Source of the DNA: Trileptium ribeirensis | Taxonomy: Eukaryota > Nematoda > Enoplea > Enoplida > Thoracostomopsidae | Length of the DNA stretch: 64,000 nucleotides | Direction of reading: 5' to 3' | Assembly: GCA_030248225.1 (NCBI GenBank) | Contig: JASANE010012757.1 | Span: 1 to 64,000, forward strand | Shown here: positions 35,555 to 47,588 of the stretch, piece after piece | How the letters are laid out: every line of letters begins with the position of its first letter | Position numbering within the stretch: position 1 is the stretch's first letter | Program-made: the position numbers and the translations under genes | The notes under the pieces: generated by a model | The model's input: only the letters and a program-made list of their open reading frames with translations | What the model was told of the DNA's origin: nothing | The model's database searches: none

Positions 35555-36711
35555 AACGAAGGTCATCACGTGGAATGCACAGAAGGCCTCAACAAGAACA
35601 ACCAATAGACATCGGTTCGCGTTCTGATACACTCTCAGCTTGTTGGTACATTGTTGAGAGGGGCATGGGCCGACAAATGGCGCCGGGACGGATATCAAAG
35701 ATGGATTAATGAACGAGCCGTGGCAGTGGTGGTAGAGCAACATCGCTTCGTGTCGCGCTACCAACCCATATCAGGAAAGAGACCCAACGAACACGACAAA
35801 CTCAGAAGCGATTTGGAAGATCAAATCACAATGTCGAATGCCAAGGAATGGCTGATAATCGGGGCGATTTCAACAGTAGTATTGGCGATCGAAGCACGGA
35901 TAGACCTGTCGCCAAAGCAGTGGGGCCGTATGGAATGAAGTCTACCAGCAACGCGGGAAGGAAGCTGGCCAATTGGTGTGATCAAAATGGTCTGGCGTAC
36001 TGCAACTCCTTCTTCAACGCAGGTGACCGAGGAACCTGGTACATCCGGGCTAGGAAGAGATGGTACGAACTCGATGGTTTTTTGGGGAAGCAATCCCAAC
36101 GAAGTCGGCTGTGGCGATTGATAAAGACAGTAAAAGAAGATACGGTATCGGATCACCGGCCGAAGTTAGCTGTATTGCAGACCAGCAAACCTCCAAAACC
36201 ACCGCAAGCCCAGAACAAACACCGATAAAGGGCCCGGGACGACAAGCTGAAACAACAGGAAGTCAACAATGCCTTCCGCGAAAGATGCAACATTTGGCTG
36301 TACGAACACCCACACCCGACGTGGGAGCAGCTAAGCAACGGAATATCTATAGCAGCTGAAGAGACGTGCGGCGTTGAAAAGGCAAGCGGTTTAACACCGT
36401 GGCAACAAGGAAACGAGGAAAGAATAAACGCCAGTAGATTGCTCGTGAAGGAAGCCTGCAAGAGGATGAGACTAGCAAGTGACGCCACGGCACGAGCCCG
36501 TCAGGAACATAGAGGAATAACAGAAGCAGAGCTGCATGAGCAACAATGTAGAGGACAGAGGAAAGCTGCCAGAAAAGCGCACAACAAGCTCATGAAGAAT
36601 CTCGAATCCGAATGGTGGGACAACATTATCGAAGAAATGGCGAAAGCTGAACGAATTGGTGACAGTAGCACGGTCTACAAGAATCTGAAGAAGCTGGGCC
36701 TGCGAGGGTAA
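35555..36711 (+). pseudogene. LINE APE-type endonuclease and linker
   Basis: The domain begins TKVITWNAQKAS (about 35558, equivalent to the beta strand with the metal-binding Asn), continues in a second frame through HDKLRSDLEDQI and AKEWLIIG, and in a third with GDFNSSIG (catalytic Asp/Asn), GPYGMKS, ANWCDQNGLAYCNSFF, ELDGFL and the terminal SDHRPK (catalytic Asp-His). A TAA interrupts at 36226. The same frame resumes with a basic helical linker (RMRLASDATARARQEHRG, then WWDNIIEEMAKAERIGDSST) ending at TAA 36709. The enzyme would nick target DNA to prime reverse transcription. Confidence 0.85.
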
Positions 36712-36815
36712 GACAACATGCCTCGGTTAAATGCCTTCTCTCCAGACGGATTCAAGAGTCATTTCGAAAAAGTGTCGGCAAAATACACGAGAACAACGAA
36801 GCTACACTGAAAAAA

Positions 36816-38412
36816 GTGATGCGACGCATGCAGCCATCTGAAGGTGATCCAACAACTATCGTAACGGCAGCCAACAAGCTGGATGCCTCAATCGGTTTTG
36901 ACGAGTTCCTCCGTGAATTGAAGAGAATGAAAAATGGCGCCGCAGGCGAGGATTCCATGAAAGTCAGTTTTCTACTGAATGGCGGCACGAGCTGCTGACG
37001 GCCATGCACGAGATCATCAGAGAAATGTCGACGTCTCAAGCGAATGGGACAGTACGTCTAAGACGGGCCTGGTGATTCCGTTATTCAAGAAAGGAAGCCG
37101 GAACGACCTCAATAACTACAGAGGCGTACGTTTGCGGCCTCTGACAAGCAGAGTGCTAGCACGAATTCTGGCAACGCAGCTGCGTGACTGGGCAGAGTCC
37201 ATCGGACTGATTGAAGACAATCAGAATGGTTTTAGACAGGGAAGATCAACAGCGGATTATACGCAAATCATCATCAGAATCAACGAGGAAGTGGCAAAAA
37301 GCAAGCCTGACTTGGACGGAAACACACCGGTGGCCACACTACTGGATATAACAAAAGCATATCCGAGAGTCAACAGACCAATTTTGTGGGCCCTGTTGAA
37401 GAAGAAAGGGATGAAGGAACGATGCCTCAAAATCCTGAAATGCCTACACGAGGATGCCGTTTACAAAGTGACGAGCAGAGGAGGCAACAGCGAAGAGTGG
37501 CGCCCGCTCCGAGGTTTACGAGAAGGCTGCGCGACATCACCGATACTCTTCAACATCTACCATGCAGAGGCTATGAAGCAAGCGAAAAGCGATAGGGAGC
37601 AGGCCGGTGCGAGAGCGGGACAGCTGGTTGGCATAAGATGGCGCTGGGTCCCAGGCAACTGCTTGCCGCCGGCGATGAGTAATACATCATTTATCAATTC
37701 GGCAGCATCTGAGGTGACCGTCAAGGAATCGCTTTTAGCAGACGACACAACACTAGTGCGCGTGTCCGACGAACTGCCACAAGGCAAGGAAGTAATCAAA
37801 AGATCCTTGCTGTTGTTTGAGGAAAAATGCCACGACGGGAAAGAAGAGAACCTAACGTTTGCGAAACCGGACGATATGGGTATTCGAATGCTGGGATGTT
37901 GGCTAGGGCGAAAGAAAGATTGTGACAATCGACTGACAAGGGCCAGTCAGGCATGGTTCATCGTAAAGAAACGACTGCGGAAGGCACGAATAAAGAAGAG
38001 AGCGCAAGCCAGAGTGATCGAAGCATGCGTGGAATCATGCTTGCTCTTTGACTGCGCAATGCGTCCGTGGAGAACGAGCGAGTTGAACCAGTTCATCGAC
38101 AAGGCATACACATACGCCTGGATGAAGAAGTCGTTTGGGCCAGCACTAATGCAGATGCAGGCAGCGGGGACCAATATGTATGGAGTCCACCACGAGATGG
38201 GAATCCAAAGCATTAGACAGAAGGTGGAACGACGATCGCTGGAAAGGTTGGGCCATGTTTTGCGGTTGCCGAACTCACGAATGGCGAAGGCAATAACGCT
38301 GGGATGGTATGGCACGGTCCAATGGAATAATGAACAGACAACGATCCACTGTTGGCGGAAATTACTGCGGGAATGCAACGTAGACGCCGACCGAGTGGAA
38401 CAATTTGCCTAG
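36816..38412 (+). CDS. LINE reverse transcriptase domain
   Basis: From about 37060 the frame is open for 450 codons. Motifs in order: GLVIPLFKKGSRNDLNNYRG (block 1-2), QNGFRQGRSTADY (block 2), TLLDITKAYPRVNRPILW (catalytic Asp of motif A), GLREGCATSPILFNIYHAEA (motif B), SLLADDTTLV (motif C, LADD in place of the usual Y/FADD), then thumb-like LGCWLGRKKD. The upstream part (36816-37055) needs two frame changes, reading FLRELKRMKNGAAGED and TAMHEIIREM. The frame ends at TAG 38410, after which coding similarity continues. Catalytic residues are intact, so this domain alone could fold, but the element as a whole is broken. Confidence 0.9.
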
Positions 38413-39023
38413 CACAGGAAGAAATGGAAGAAGTTAATGGGAGACCGGTCAAAGTATGTGGGTGACTGGGAAGAGAGGATGATAACATGGCGTAGCAACA
38501 ACGGAGAGACAAAGCCAGAACGAAGCCAGTACCGCCGAGCTGACCATGAGAGTTGCATCTGCGACTGGGACGGATGCAACAGAGCCTTCAAGACAAGAAC
38601 GGGATTGAAGCAGCATCAACGTCGGATGCACAGGACTAGCACTAACAGGTGTTTTGAATACAGGGTCTGCAGAGTAACGGTTCTAGGTGTGAAGCCTCAA
38701 GAAGAAATCCCGAGAAGGTGTGCAGAGGTGTACGTCGGGATCTGTGCCGTATATGTGGACGCCAACAATCAAAATCTAACAAAGCACGCCATGTAAGGAG
38801 CTGTGCGGCAAGACATGGCATCGATCTAAACACTGGGGACCAGGTCCGCTTTGACAACAAACAAAAACAACGACAACAATGTCGTCCGCGTCTCTCCTAC
38901 AGGCCACAGACAATAACGTGCCCGAGACGTGGCGTGATGGGGGCCAAGACGAACCTCAGTAGGCATCAGAAATCAAGCAGATGTCGCTTGGCAGCGGCAG
39001 AAGGAACCAACCAAAACCCCTAA
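38413..39023 (+). pseudogene. LINE C-terminal zinc-finger array
   Basis: After TAG 38410 the frame continues KKWKKLMGDRSKYVGDWEER and a classical C2H2 finger (CDWDGCNRAFKTRTGLKQH followed by QRRMH; C-x4-C-x12-H-x4-H). After a frame change near 38700 come two fingers of another type: CRICGRQQSKSNKARHVRSC (C-x2-C-x11-H-x3-C) and CPRRGVMGAKTNLSRHQKSS-RC, the latter with its second Cys changed. Stop at 39021. The fingers probably bind element RNA or target DNA. Confidence 0.75.
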
Positions 39024-39108
39024 CCTAGGTCTGCGTTCCCCTCAACGGGGATACAAGCAAATGGATGGAGGAACATACGCCCTTCTTCACTCGATTTATA
39101 TAAGTTTA

Positions 39109-39457
39109 TTACAAGCAAGCAATGGTCGAGATGTATGTTCTATTTGCGGTCCAGAAACCAGCCGGAGCAACATCTCGAGACATCGTGGCAAATGCCAGGG
39201 TGGACACGACGCAGACATTGACGAGGAGGAACGAACACAGGCGGCTGCGACAGCGGTCTCCCCTCCGAGACAATACAGATCACTCCGGAAACAATGCAAC
39301 ATATGCAATGGGTGGTATGTCGCAACTAATATGGCACGACACCAGCGTAACTGCAACTAAATCCAGGAGGCAGGCTTACCCCACCCGGATGGACGCCAAA
39401 AATGGAAATGGAAAGGACATACACCCTTCTTCACTCGATTTATGTAACTTTAATGCA
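39109..39457 (+). mobile_element. 5'-truncated second copy of the LINE family
   Basis: Immediately after the first 3' end, a frame encodes two further fingers of the same C-x2-C-x11-H-x3-C type, CSICGPETSRSNISRHRGKC and CNICNGWYVATNMARHQRNC, followed by TAA 39358 and a 3' UTR whose tail (CACCCTTCTTCACTCGATTTAT, in pieces near 39421-39442) repeats the first element's tail at 39078-39098. The spacing of fingers parallels the first copy. This is best read as a head-to-tail, 5'-truncated insertion or tandem duplication of the 3' end. Confidence 0.7.
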
Positions 39458-41934
39458 ATCAACCAGTGGTCCAACGTTTCAGATATCTCCATATTAACAT
39501 GGGTAAGCAAAAATAACGTTGTATGTCGAAAGCAGCGATTTTAATTTCAAAATTTATAATTTGTTACATTTCATTAGTAGCCTATCTATTTCAGTCTTTA
39601 GCGGAATAATTTAGTGAGATTTTGAGATATCCTCATGTTAATTATTTTGAAACAGATTTTGAAAAAGACTGCTCTTTCTTTAAGCTAAATTAAATATCAA
39701 GATGGTATCCTAATAGGCTTTTCATTACTTTTGAAAAATTAAAATTTTGTTAACTTTCACAGATAAATTTAAGTATAAAACAAGACAAACACTCTGATAG
39801 TAAGTACATTGCTGCGCTTTATGCGCTACGTACCACTTTAAACTGAATCATGTTTATTATGTTGACCTGATTCTTCGGAGTTAGAGTTTAAATTGACACC
39901 CGGTGTACTACTAAGTACATTGGTGTAGATTGTCAGAAATTTAACACGCGAAATTGGATAAAATACTTTCAGAAATTGACTTTGGTAAGTTGTTAATTTT
40001 TAACATCCCTTCAAAACTGGACCTGATAAGTCGTTTATGCCATATTTCCATATTGGATGTTATATGTTATAAATAATAGGTTTATTATACCAAAAAGGTT
40101 ATGCATTATGAAAAATATATTCACGTACCGTACAGCTAATTTTTGTCAATTTAGTGCTCTCATATAAATGCAATAGTTTATATTAGTGAAAATGTATAGG
40201 TAGTTACAAAAAATCGTTATGCATTACAGTATATAATATGTACACAAGCAGACCAGGTTGTTTCTATCAGGTGCAGTTAACCCACCGTATCGTGGCATAC
40301 TAGAGATCACTTTCTAAACGGGCATGGCCGTCAACAGCGCTAAAATATAATAGTGCTTTGCTCTTAAGTAAAAATTTTTATCTTGTGCTCGCCTATACTT
40401 TTTTAATTGGGTTCATAACACTACAATATTCACATTATAATTGTACTACCATGGCAACATTTATTCAAGTTTTAAAAGTGATACCGAATACCTCAACCGA
40501 AAATCATTGCCCCATAAATATATTATCTTAATCCAATTGCACCAAGGTACAAAAGTGAAAAACTGCTTAGTGTTAGAATGTATTCAGCTATGCAGATTTC
40601 TTATTCTGCGTGCAGACATTTTCATCAATGTATTCGACTACATTGAGTTTTCATTTTATATGCAAGCATTTTTAATATTGCAATGATATTGTATAGTCTC
40701 TCAAAAAGAGAACAATAGCAACTCATGAATAACTTATTTATATTGAAAGAACAAAGTAGTGTAATACAGTTTTCATTTACCTTGCGTATAATACGTATTA
40801 CTATGTGCTGCGTTGTGTATCTGAAACACACACATGTTCAATCAAATATTTTATACACCACCATTCTGTGGGCATTACTCCTATATGTCGGCGTATAAGC
40901 TTTTAAAACGCAAATAAACTTCCAATGGGCAGGGAGAAGTATCTAGCAAATGTTCATAAGTTTCTGCCAAAGTATAAAATTTTTTGTTTAAATGAACGTT
41001 AATACAATATTATGCAGGTATTATTGTAGTACACTCAACTAGCACGTATGCTAACAGTTATTAATCTAGTTTTAAATCTATGAAGTATGTACAACACGTA
41101 ACTCGAATAGTGACACTGGCATTCTGTAAAACGAACAGTTTTGTTCAATAGATTAAGTAAAATTGAGTAGCTTACTACTAACTAATTTTGATGATATTGC
41201 CTTGACAATGGTCTTCACTCCGTATACATATTTCAGGTTGATTACAAGGTAATGTTCAGAACTTTATTTGTTTTTAATGTATTAAACCGGTTGTACGTGT
41301 ATGTGGTCAATGAAATAGTAATATTCGATAATATTAAACATTTTATAAGTAAAAATATTACTTGAAAATTTTGTTGTATTTTTATTGATATAAAAGGGTA
41401 AGTATTGAGATAAAACTCTTAGGCTACAGAGCACTCCTCCTGTGAACACGCAGCAGGTCATATCTGGTAAAAATTTTAGAGCACTAGACAGTGCTAAATA
41501 TCGGGTTTACTACAAAATTGAGATTTTGGGGCAGAAATAGTATTTACTTTTTTGCGCTGGTGTTGATACATCACCTGGTGAGAACATATACCATGCCAGA
41601 ATACCTTCTACTCCGGCCGGTTTTGAAACATTGCATATATAAACTTAAAGTAGTACTAGTAAATCGTTTATTACCAGTCAAGCGGTGTTACAGAGCGAAA
41701 CGTTTTATATCATCGGTTAATTCCATCATTGTGAGACCAACCATCAAGCAATAACCTGACTGAAACACCTTCTGCAAGCCTTAAGCACGGGTAATACAAT
41801 AAAGGCATATACAATACAGAAGATCCACAACAATACCGATGGATGAAGGACTTAATGTCAGAAACAGAAGTAAACCATCTTACATTATAAGGTCGCTTGA
41901 GTTCTTATTCTGATCATAATTTTGAACTCAGTTA
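39458..41934. other. No gene recognised
   Basis: AT-rich, with short chance frames only. Confidence 0.45.
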
Positions 41935-42112
41935 CAGAAACCCAGTTGCATCAACTTCATCTAAAAGTTTTTTGAGATTATTCGGATTTATTACATCTAC
42001 TGATTGTTTACTATTTACTCACACGCGTAAAGAGTTCCATACATTTGCAACTCGAGCTGATATGAATTGACCCAAAAGATTGGTTTTGTGCGTTGGTTTC
42101 GTTATTTTGAGA
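41935..42112 (-). pseudogene. LINE C-terminal fragment (Jockey/CR1-like)
   Basis: The - strand reads LKITKPTHKTNLLGQFISAR, VANVWNSLRV, then after a stop a VNPNNLKKLLDE-like run. The R(V/A)xNxWNSLP region followed by an FKxxLD helix closes Jockey/CR1-type ORF2 proteins, directly downstream of the NTRGHS motif seen in the relic at 28280-29460. The rest of the element is not recognisable. Confidence 0.6.
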
Positions 42113-43739
42113 TGATCTTTTGATTTCCTTTCTCTTCTACGCATGCAACAATATATATATTAGAGACGTCCATAAAGGCTGTTAGGGGTGAGCCGAAAAC
42201 GATGGCCAGAGCTTGTCGCGTTTCTGTCTGGTATTGGGTGTAGATTTTCAACTTACAGACGTGGCTCTGACCACAAAAGTACTGCACCCGTAGTAACATT
42301 AAAACAGATGAGGCAAGGTAGTACTTAGTGCTTTGCGAAAATTCAGTTCCCGGGAGCACGGGAGGTTTATAAGCAAAGTGTATCTAATTTTACCGTCATG
42401 CAAACGAAAGTGGAATATCGCATGCGAAGTTAAATGTCTTATGTCTGAATACTATAACGCTCGAGATGTAACAAGCTATCAGGGTGAGCAATGGTATATT
42501 TTTTCAATGCGTAACCGCAAGCTACGACAATCCTGATAGAGACTACGCTGAATGGTCATTAAGTCTGATATTGCGTCTTTGGTAACGACGGCTATAAAAC
42601 AAACTTTGTATTTCAGTTTATGCTCACTTAGCCTTGGCAAAATACAAATTCTGTTGAACTGAAGAGCGAGGCATATCGGAAAACGAATTGTTATGCCCTA
42701 ACTACAAAAATTTGCCGCACCGTTATTAAAACCCACATACGTACAGAAAAATAACAAATGAGTTTGATACGACTATCGCTAATAGAAATAAGTATGCGGC
42801 CGTTCTAGCGAACAACAATTATCTCGACTTCAACCTCTGTCACAAGCTGCAATGGTGAGCTCGACTTCGTACTACCCGCAGTCACACACAGTACATAATT
42901 GCGCTCACAACACCCAAAATCGGCTATAAACAATAGACTGCAACCCTCTGGAGCATGCAAAAATATATTCGAGCTAGTTAATATAAAACAATCAATTCAT
43001 CGACAAAACTTCACTCGTATTCACGAAATGAATATATATCTCATACGCACTGAAAACATTACAATAACCCGAAATAATATCAACGCCAAAGCTATGTAAC
43101 ATGAAATAGACTGATTTTTAATAATGTGTGGCATATATTAACTGACATACCTGCACCAAAGAAATGTACACCTCTTTATTTAGAAACGACCTATCTAGGC
43201 ATGTATGTACATTTTTATTATCTATCTGCTATTAGGAAAAATATAACAAAATTATTAAAATGAAGCTAAGAAACTTATTAGAAATAACAGCTTGAACTAA
43301 AGAAATATAATTACTGAGGTATTAAATTAGATGGTTTTAGTGAAGTTTTAAACAGGTAAATTAATAGAATAGAAATTATATAAAACAATGAAACTAAAGA
43401 AAATAATATAATAATATGAAATTAGCGTGAAATATAGCAAAGGTTACGCCATATAAAAATAAAAAGACGCTATTATTTAAGAAACAAAATATAGGTAATA
43501 CAGAATAGAAAACTAAACTAAATTAATCATAAATTAGTAAAGTTTAACGTAAAATTACATAAAGTAATATAAGTAAAATAAACTAAAAAGTAGTACAAAA
43601 TAAATAATATCTATAGTAAATGATTAGGAATAGGATAATAAAACATACTTATTATTACTAAATGAAATGTAAAATAATACGAAATAAAATGTTAAAAGGT
43701 CAAGAGAAAAGAAAATATTATTATTTAATTAATATCATG
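42113..43739. other. No gene; G/C-poor lead-in to block C
   Basis: The first 500 bases are ordinary; 42700-43100 is G-poor; 43100-43740 is A-rich with few G or C. No coding signal. Confidence 0.4.
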
Positions 43740-44530
43740 TTAGGTTTATGTTGGGAAATGGAAAGGTGAATTTTACGGGAAATTTTTCAAATGATAATAA
43801 AACATACATATTATTTCTAAGTGGAAGATAAATAATATGAATTAAAAGGTTACAAGAAAAGAAAACATTATTTAATTAATATTATATTAAATTTAAAGGA
43901 GAAAATGTAAAGGTTTGGTAGGATGAATAAGGAGAATTGAGAATATTAGAAAGGGTTCAAGTGTAGGGACAAAACACTATGAAATGAGAATTTTGGAGAG
44001 TAAATGTACGGAAAACGAAAGAGGTGGAAAAGTTTAATAGAATGTGTTTTATTAAAAAGAAATTGTTGTGCAAGTTTTATAGGTGAAAAGGTGTGGGAGT
44101 AAGGGAAAACGGACTACGGAAAGTGGATGGAAAGAGAAATGGTTAGAAAAAGGAAAGATTAGAAAAAAGGAAATGAAAAAATTTTGTTTTGATGAGAATT
44201 TTGTGAATGGAGGGAGTTTCGAATAGGATTTAGAAGAAGTGGTAATGGAAATATGGACGAAGTGCGATAAGATAGCAACGTAAAGGAAAGAAATGGAAAG
44301 ATAAGGGGTAGGAGGAGAAGAGAAAATAGATCTCTTGGGATAAGGGATTGATGATTTAGGAACGAATTTGATAGAAAGCGACGATTGGATAGGGTGTATT
44401 TTATTGGAAAAGGTAGGAGAATTTGGTAATTTTTGGGAAAAGGTAGGTAATTGATTTAAGAGTGGAATTAGAAAAATTGTTGAAAAGAAAAGATTTAAAT
44501 TTATGGAGAGGGTTTGGTAATTTTATGCAT
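43740..44530 (+). repeat. Cytosine-poor G/A/T-rich block C
   Basis: The same compositional style as blocks A and B: few cytosines on the + strand, many GGAAAA and GGGAA words, no tandem period. It is followed by AT-rich sequence containing TGCATAGCTAG, comparable to CACATAGCTAG after block B. Confidence 0.65.
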
Positions 44531-47073
44531 AAAAATATACCTAACTGAAGTTAAGTAACGATTAAATCTTACTAATTAATATAATGAAATTTAAAATATA
44601 TGTTGAATATTAAATGCATAGCTAGTAGCTAGGACAAGTACATAGGCTATATATCTTAAATATATAAATTTATCTAACAATGGCATATTATGGGCATATT
44701 TATCAGCGAATAATCTTGACGCCTACACGGTGGTTCAACAGGGTGTCGTACCGTCCCGAACACTAAGGGGAACAAAGTGACAGCTGCGACAGATACAATA
44801 ATACCCCAATACAATTCTAATGATCGTAGGTCAGAATTACCTGGAGGTTACAGATCAGGCGCTTGGAATATGTCGTTTTAACTCTGCATTATCGAATGCC
44901 GCTGAATGCTTTGGAAGTATAATGACTGCTCCGCTGAGCGTTCCTTCAGCTTCTGCAGTTGACTTCATCAAGTTGAGGTTGCTCTGATTTTTTTTCGATG
45001 AACCTGAAATACAACGACAGCCAGCAGTAACCGAAACGGAAAGATAGATCGTTGATTGAGATAAATCGTTTTCTTCATGACTATTTTAGCTGAAATTTGT
45101 AAGGATGCAACCGTCAAAGGTAGACTGGAGAGATGGACTGTTTCCTTATTGTTAGATAAATAAATTATTTCGGTATGTTTGTACATATCTGTCTTTGATT
45201 TAGCACAATAGATCTCACGAGTACTTTGTTGGCTCGAATGCCAATCAACTTTTATTCTTTCGGAGCTTCATCGATCTTGTGCCGTGCTGTTGCTTGTATG
45301 CGAACGCTCCGATGTTTTGGCGGTTTAAGATGCAAATAATGCTCTACGAGTCGATCAAGTTGTGTATAACCCGACCGTAGACCTACTCAGATGGAACTGG
45401 TTCGAGTTCTGGCGTAGCAGAAAGTTGTGAGAGACGAGTTAACTTGTGTGGTGAATTAGTGGTCGGAAATAACTCAACAGTCTCTCACCCCACTTACTGT
45501 TTAAATAGAACAATTTATTGCTACTGGATGATACATCTCCAATATTCCAGTTAAAATATACATTTTATTTAGCGCAATATGTCCGTTACTTCTCACTTCA
45601 AGAGTATACAGGCGATCGTACTCCGGTAGCTTAACCAAAGCTTTGAAATGCTCCGTTCCTAGTCGTAATCTTAAGCGATACACCTGTATTTGTAACATCA
45701 GCAACAGCCACATCCTAAGCCACTTACGAATTAGCACACCAGCGCTGCTGTAGCAACGTTGTACTTTCTAGCTAAGTGATATTGCAATAAAAACGGCTAA
45801 ACCGAGTTGTACTATACGACTATCATCTATAACTTCGTGGGACCCTCGATTTAGTTTAAATTAATAATTAATAACGGCAACATTTTTAGCAATAAAACAA
45901 CCAGCTTGATATAAAACATCTAAGTTTAGGCATATATACGACATATAGTCAAGTTAATTCTAGTGAACCCACACTACGACAATGGTTGATAACGCGATAC
46001 CTCCACGAAAATCGACGATAAACACCAGTTTTAGAACTAATTCAAAAGACAAATTTGGAATAAAAGAACGTCCATCAGCGAAATTTTGAATACAAAATAT
46101 AAATGTCAAATGGTCACTAACTAGTTCTATCAAAACTAAGTTGATGTTTTAGGACTAATTGTAATTTTACCGATATTTTATTTCTTAACGTTTTGCATGC
46201 GATCCCAAAACGTGAATTTTATGTTCTTTCATATGTCTACGGATGGTCGGTACACTGAACAGGCGATTACCAATCATTATTAACGGAAGATGATGGTAGG
46301 CTTGAAGTTTTGCTCATGCATAGAATTCGTCCACGTCTACTGTTGTTGCAGCTGCGTTAAATGAGTTCGATTTGACAGAATCATATTCGGTTAGACTTTG
46401 TTGGTTCGTGAAATTTGTTGACGTTTAATCACGCCCCGATTTCCAATGGAAACGGAAGTTGAGCGCACACCTGATAACGAATATATTTAGTAGATCAACT
46501 TCAGATCTGATTATCATAGTCTAGAATCAACTGTCAGACTCGTACAAACCTCCGGATTGTCCGAATGGAATCACCGTTGTGCAACAGAGTTGTAAGATCA
46601 ACATTCGACCGACATCCGACAGTTGACCAATATCTACGGTGCTTTGTGTTATTCCTTTCTCGCAAGCTTTGCAGGTATTAAATTTACCAAATTCGTATAG
46701 CTTATGGAGTTTTTTGATTAAAACCTCCAATGAGACACCAGTTTTTGATCTTCTTGGCCATGTATGCATCTGTTTATCTGTTCAAAGCTCTTTTCAGACG
46801 TAACGTGGTGAAGATTAATATGGAAACGATTTTTCGAATAGCCGATATCTTTGAGTCAGAATTCTTTTAAACAAATGTAATCGGTCTAATGTTTACGATG
46901 GCCTCAATTCTATGATTTGCGCTACCAGTTTTCACTGATTACAAGTCGTCCGATAGTAATCTTTCAGACTATTTTGACGAATTCTACGATTCTCTGCATA
47001 GAGACCGCCGTGTCATAGAACAGTTATAATTGTAAGCCACCTCTAGAAAAGCAACCTGACTTCCCACGGCTTA
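44531..47073. other. No gene recognised
   Basis: Possible worn - strand coding scraps (for example a VPTIRRHMKEHKI phrase near 46230 that recalls a helix-turn-helix of integrase-type proteins) but nothing I can assign. 47060-47073 carries the TTA flank of the next MITE. Confidence 0.35.
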
Positions 47074-47588
47074 TGCGGCGTTCACGTTATCATGTCCTGC
47101 AATGTTATCACGTTTGGAACTTTTGTCCCGTTGTATTCGTGACCATTCCGTATACACAGTCAGGGTGAAATCAATACTGTAAATCAATTACCAATGGTGT
47201 ACGACACACCCTTAGCTACTACATTTTTCTTTACAGCATCGTACGCACCATTAGCTATCAATTTGGAGCCAATTAATTGTAACAGTCACCATCTATAGTA
47301 AATGCGGTTTATTAGTCAGCCGTGCTGTGGTTTTTTAATTCTCGATTTTTGTATCTAGGCCACATAAACGTTGATGAAATAATGCCACACACTGTTAATA
47401 ATAAAACTGCAAGAAGACATAGTGTGCTTGACACTGTCTAGAAGTGGCAAAACCCTTAGCTAGCTACCTTTGAAAAAATTTATAAAAACATGGGGTGTTT
47501 AAAACACCCTGTTATCCACAGTGTGCCTGACACTGTGTGGTGTACATAGACTCCAAACGTTGGGGGACTTTATAACGTGAACGCCGCA
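47074..47588. mobile_element. MITE, TGCGGCG family, copy 2 (515 bp)
   Basis: TGCGGCGTTCACGTTATCAT at the left and, in reverse, TGCGGCGTTCACGTTATAAA at the right, with TTTGGA blocks inside. Flanks TTA and TTG. It shares the CCTTAGCTA, TAATGCGGTTTATTAGTCA and CAGTGTGCCTGACACTGTG phrases with 9794-10281. Confidence 0.8.

Larger units (their letters stand above)
35160..39108 (+). mobile_element. Non-LTR retrotransposon (LINE), nearly full length
   Basis: One coding system of about 3.8 kb: an N-terminal segment with a 2A-like motif (35231-35415), APE-type endonuclease (35555-36231), linker (to about 36960), reverse transcriptase (36962-38412) and a C-terminal zinc-finger array (38413-39023), followed by a short 3' UTR ending near 39108. 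The codons are GC-richer than the surroundings. At least four frameshifts and several in-frame stops interrupt it, but the RT domain is continuous, suggesting fairly recent decay. Clade not assigned; a tree of the RT domain would be needed. A second 3' fragment of the same family follows at 39109-39457. Confidence 0.85.

Noticed and set aside
35207..35764. A 185-codon frame on the - strand
   Set aside because: It is antisense to the LINE N-terminal and endonuclease coding region, which has recognisable motifs.
37557..38378. Several - strand frames of 120-143 codons
   Set aside because: They are shadows of the LINE reverse transcriptase on the + strand.
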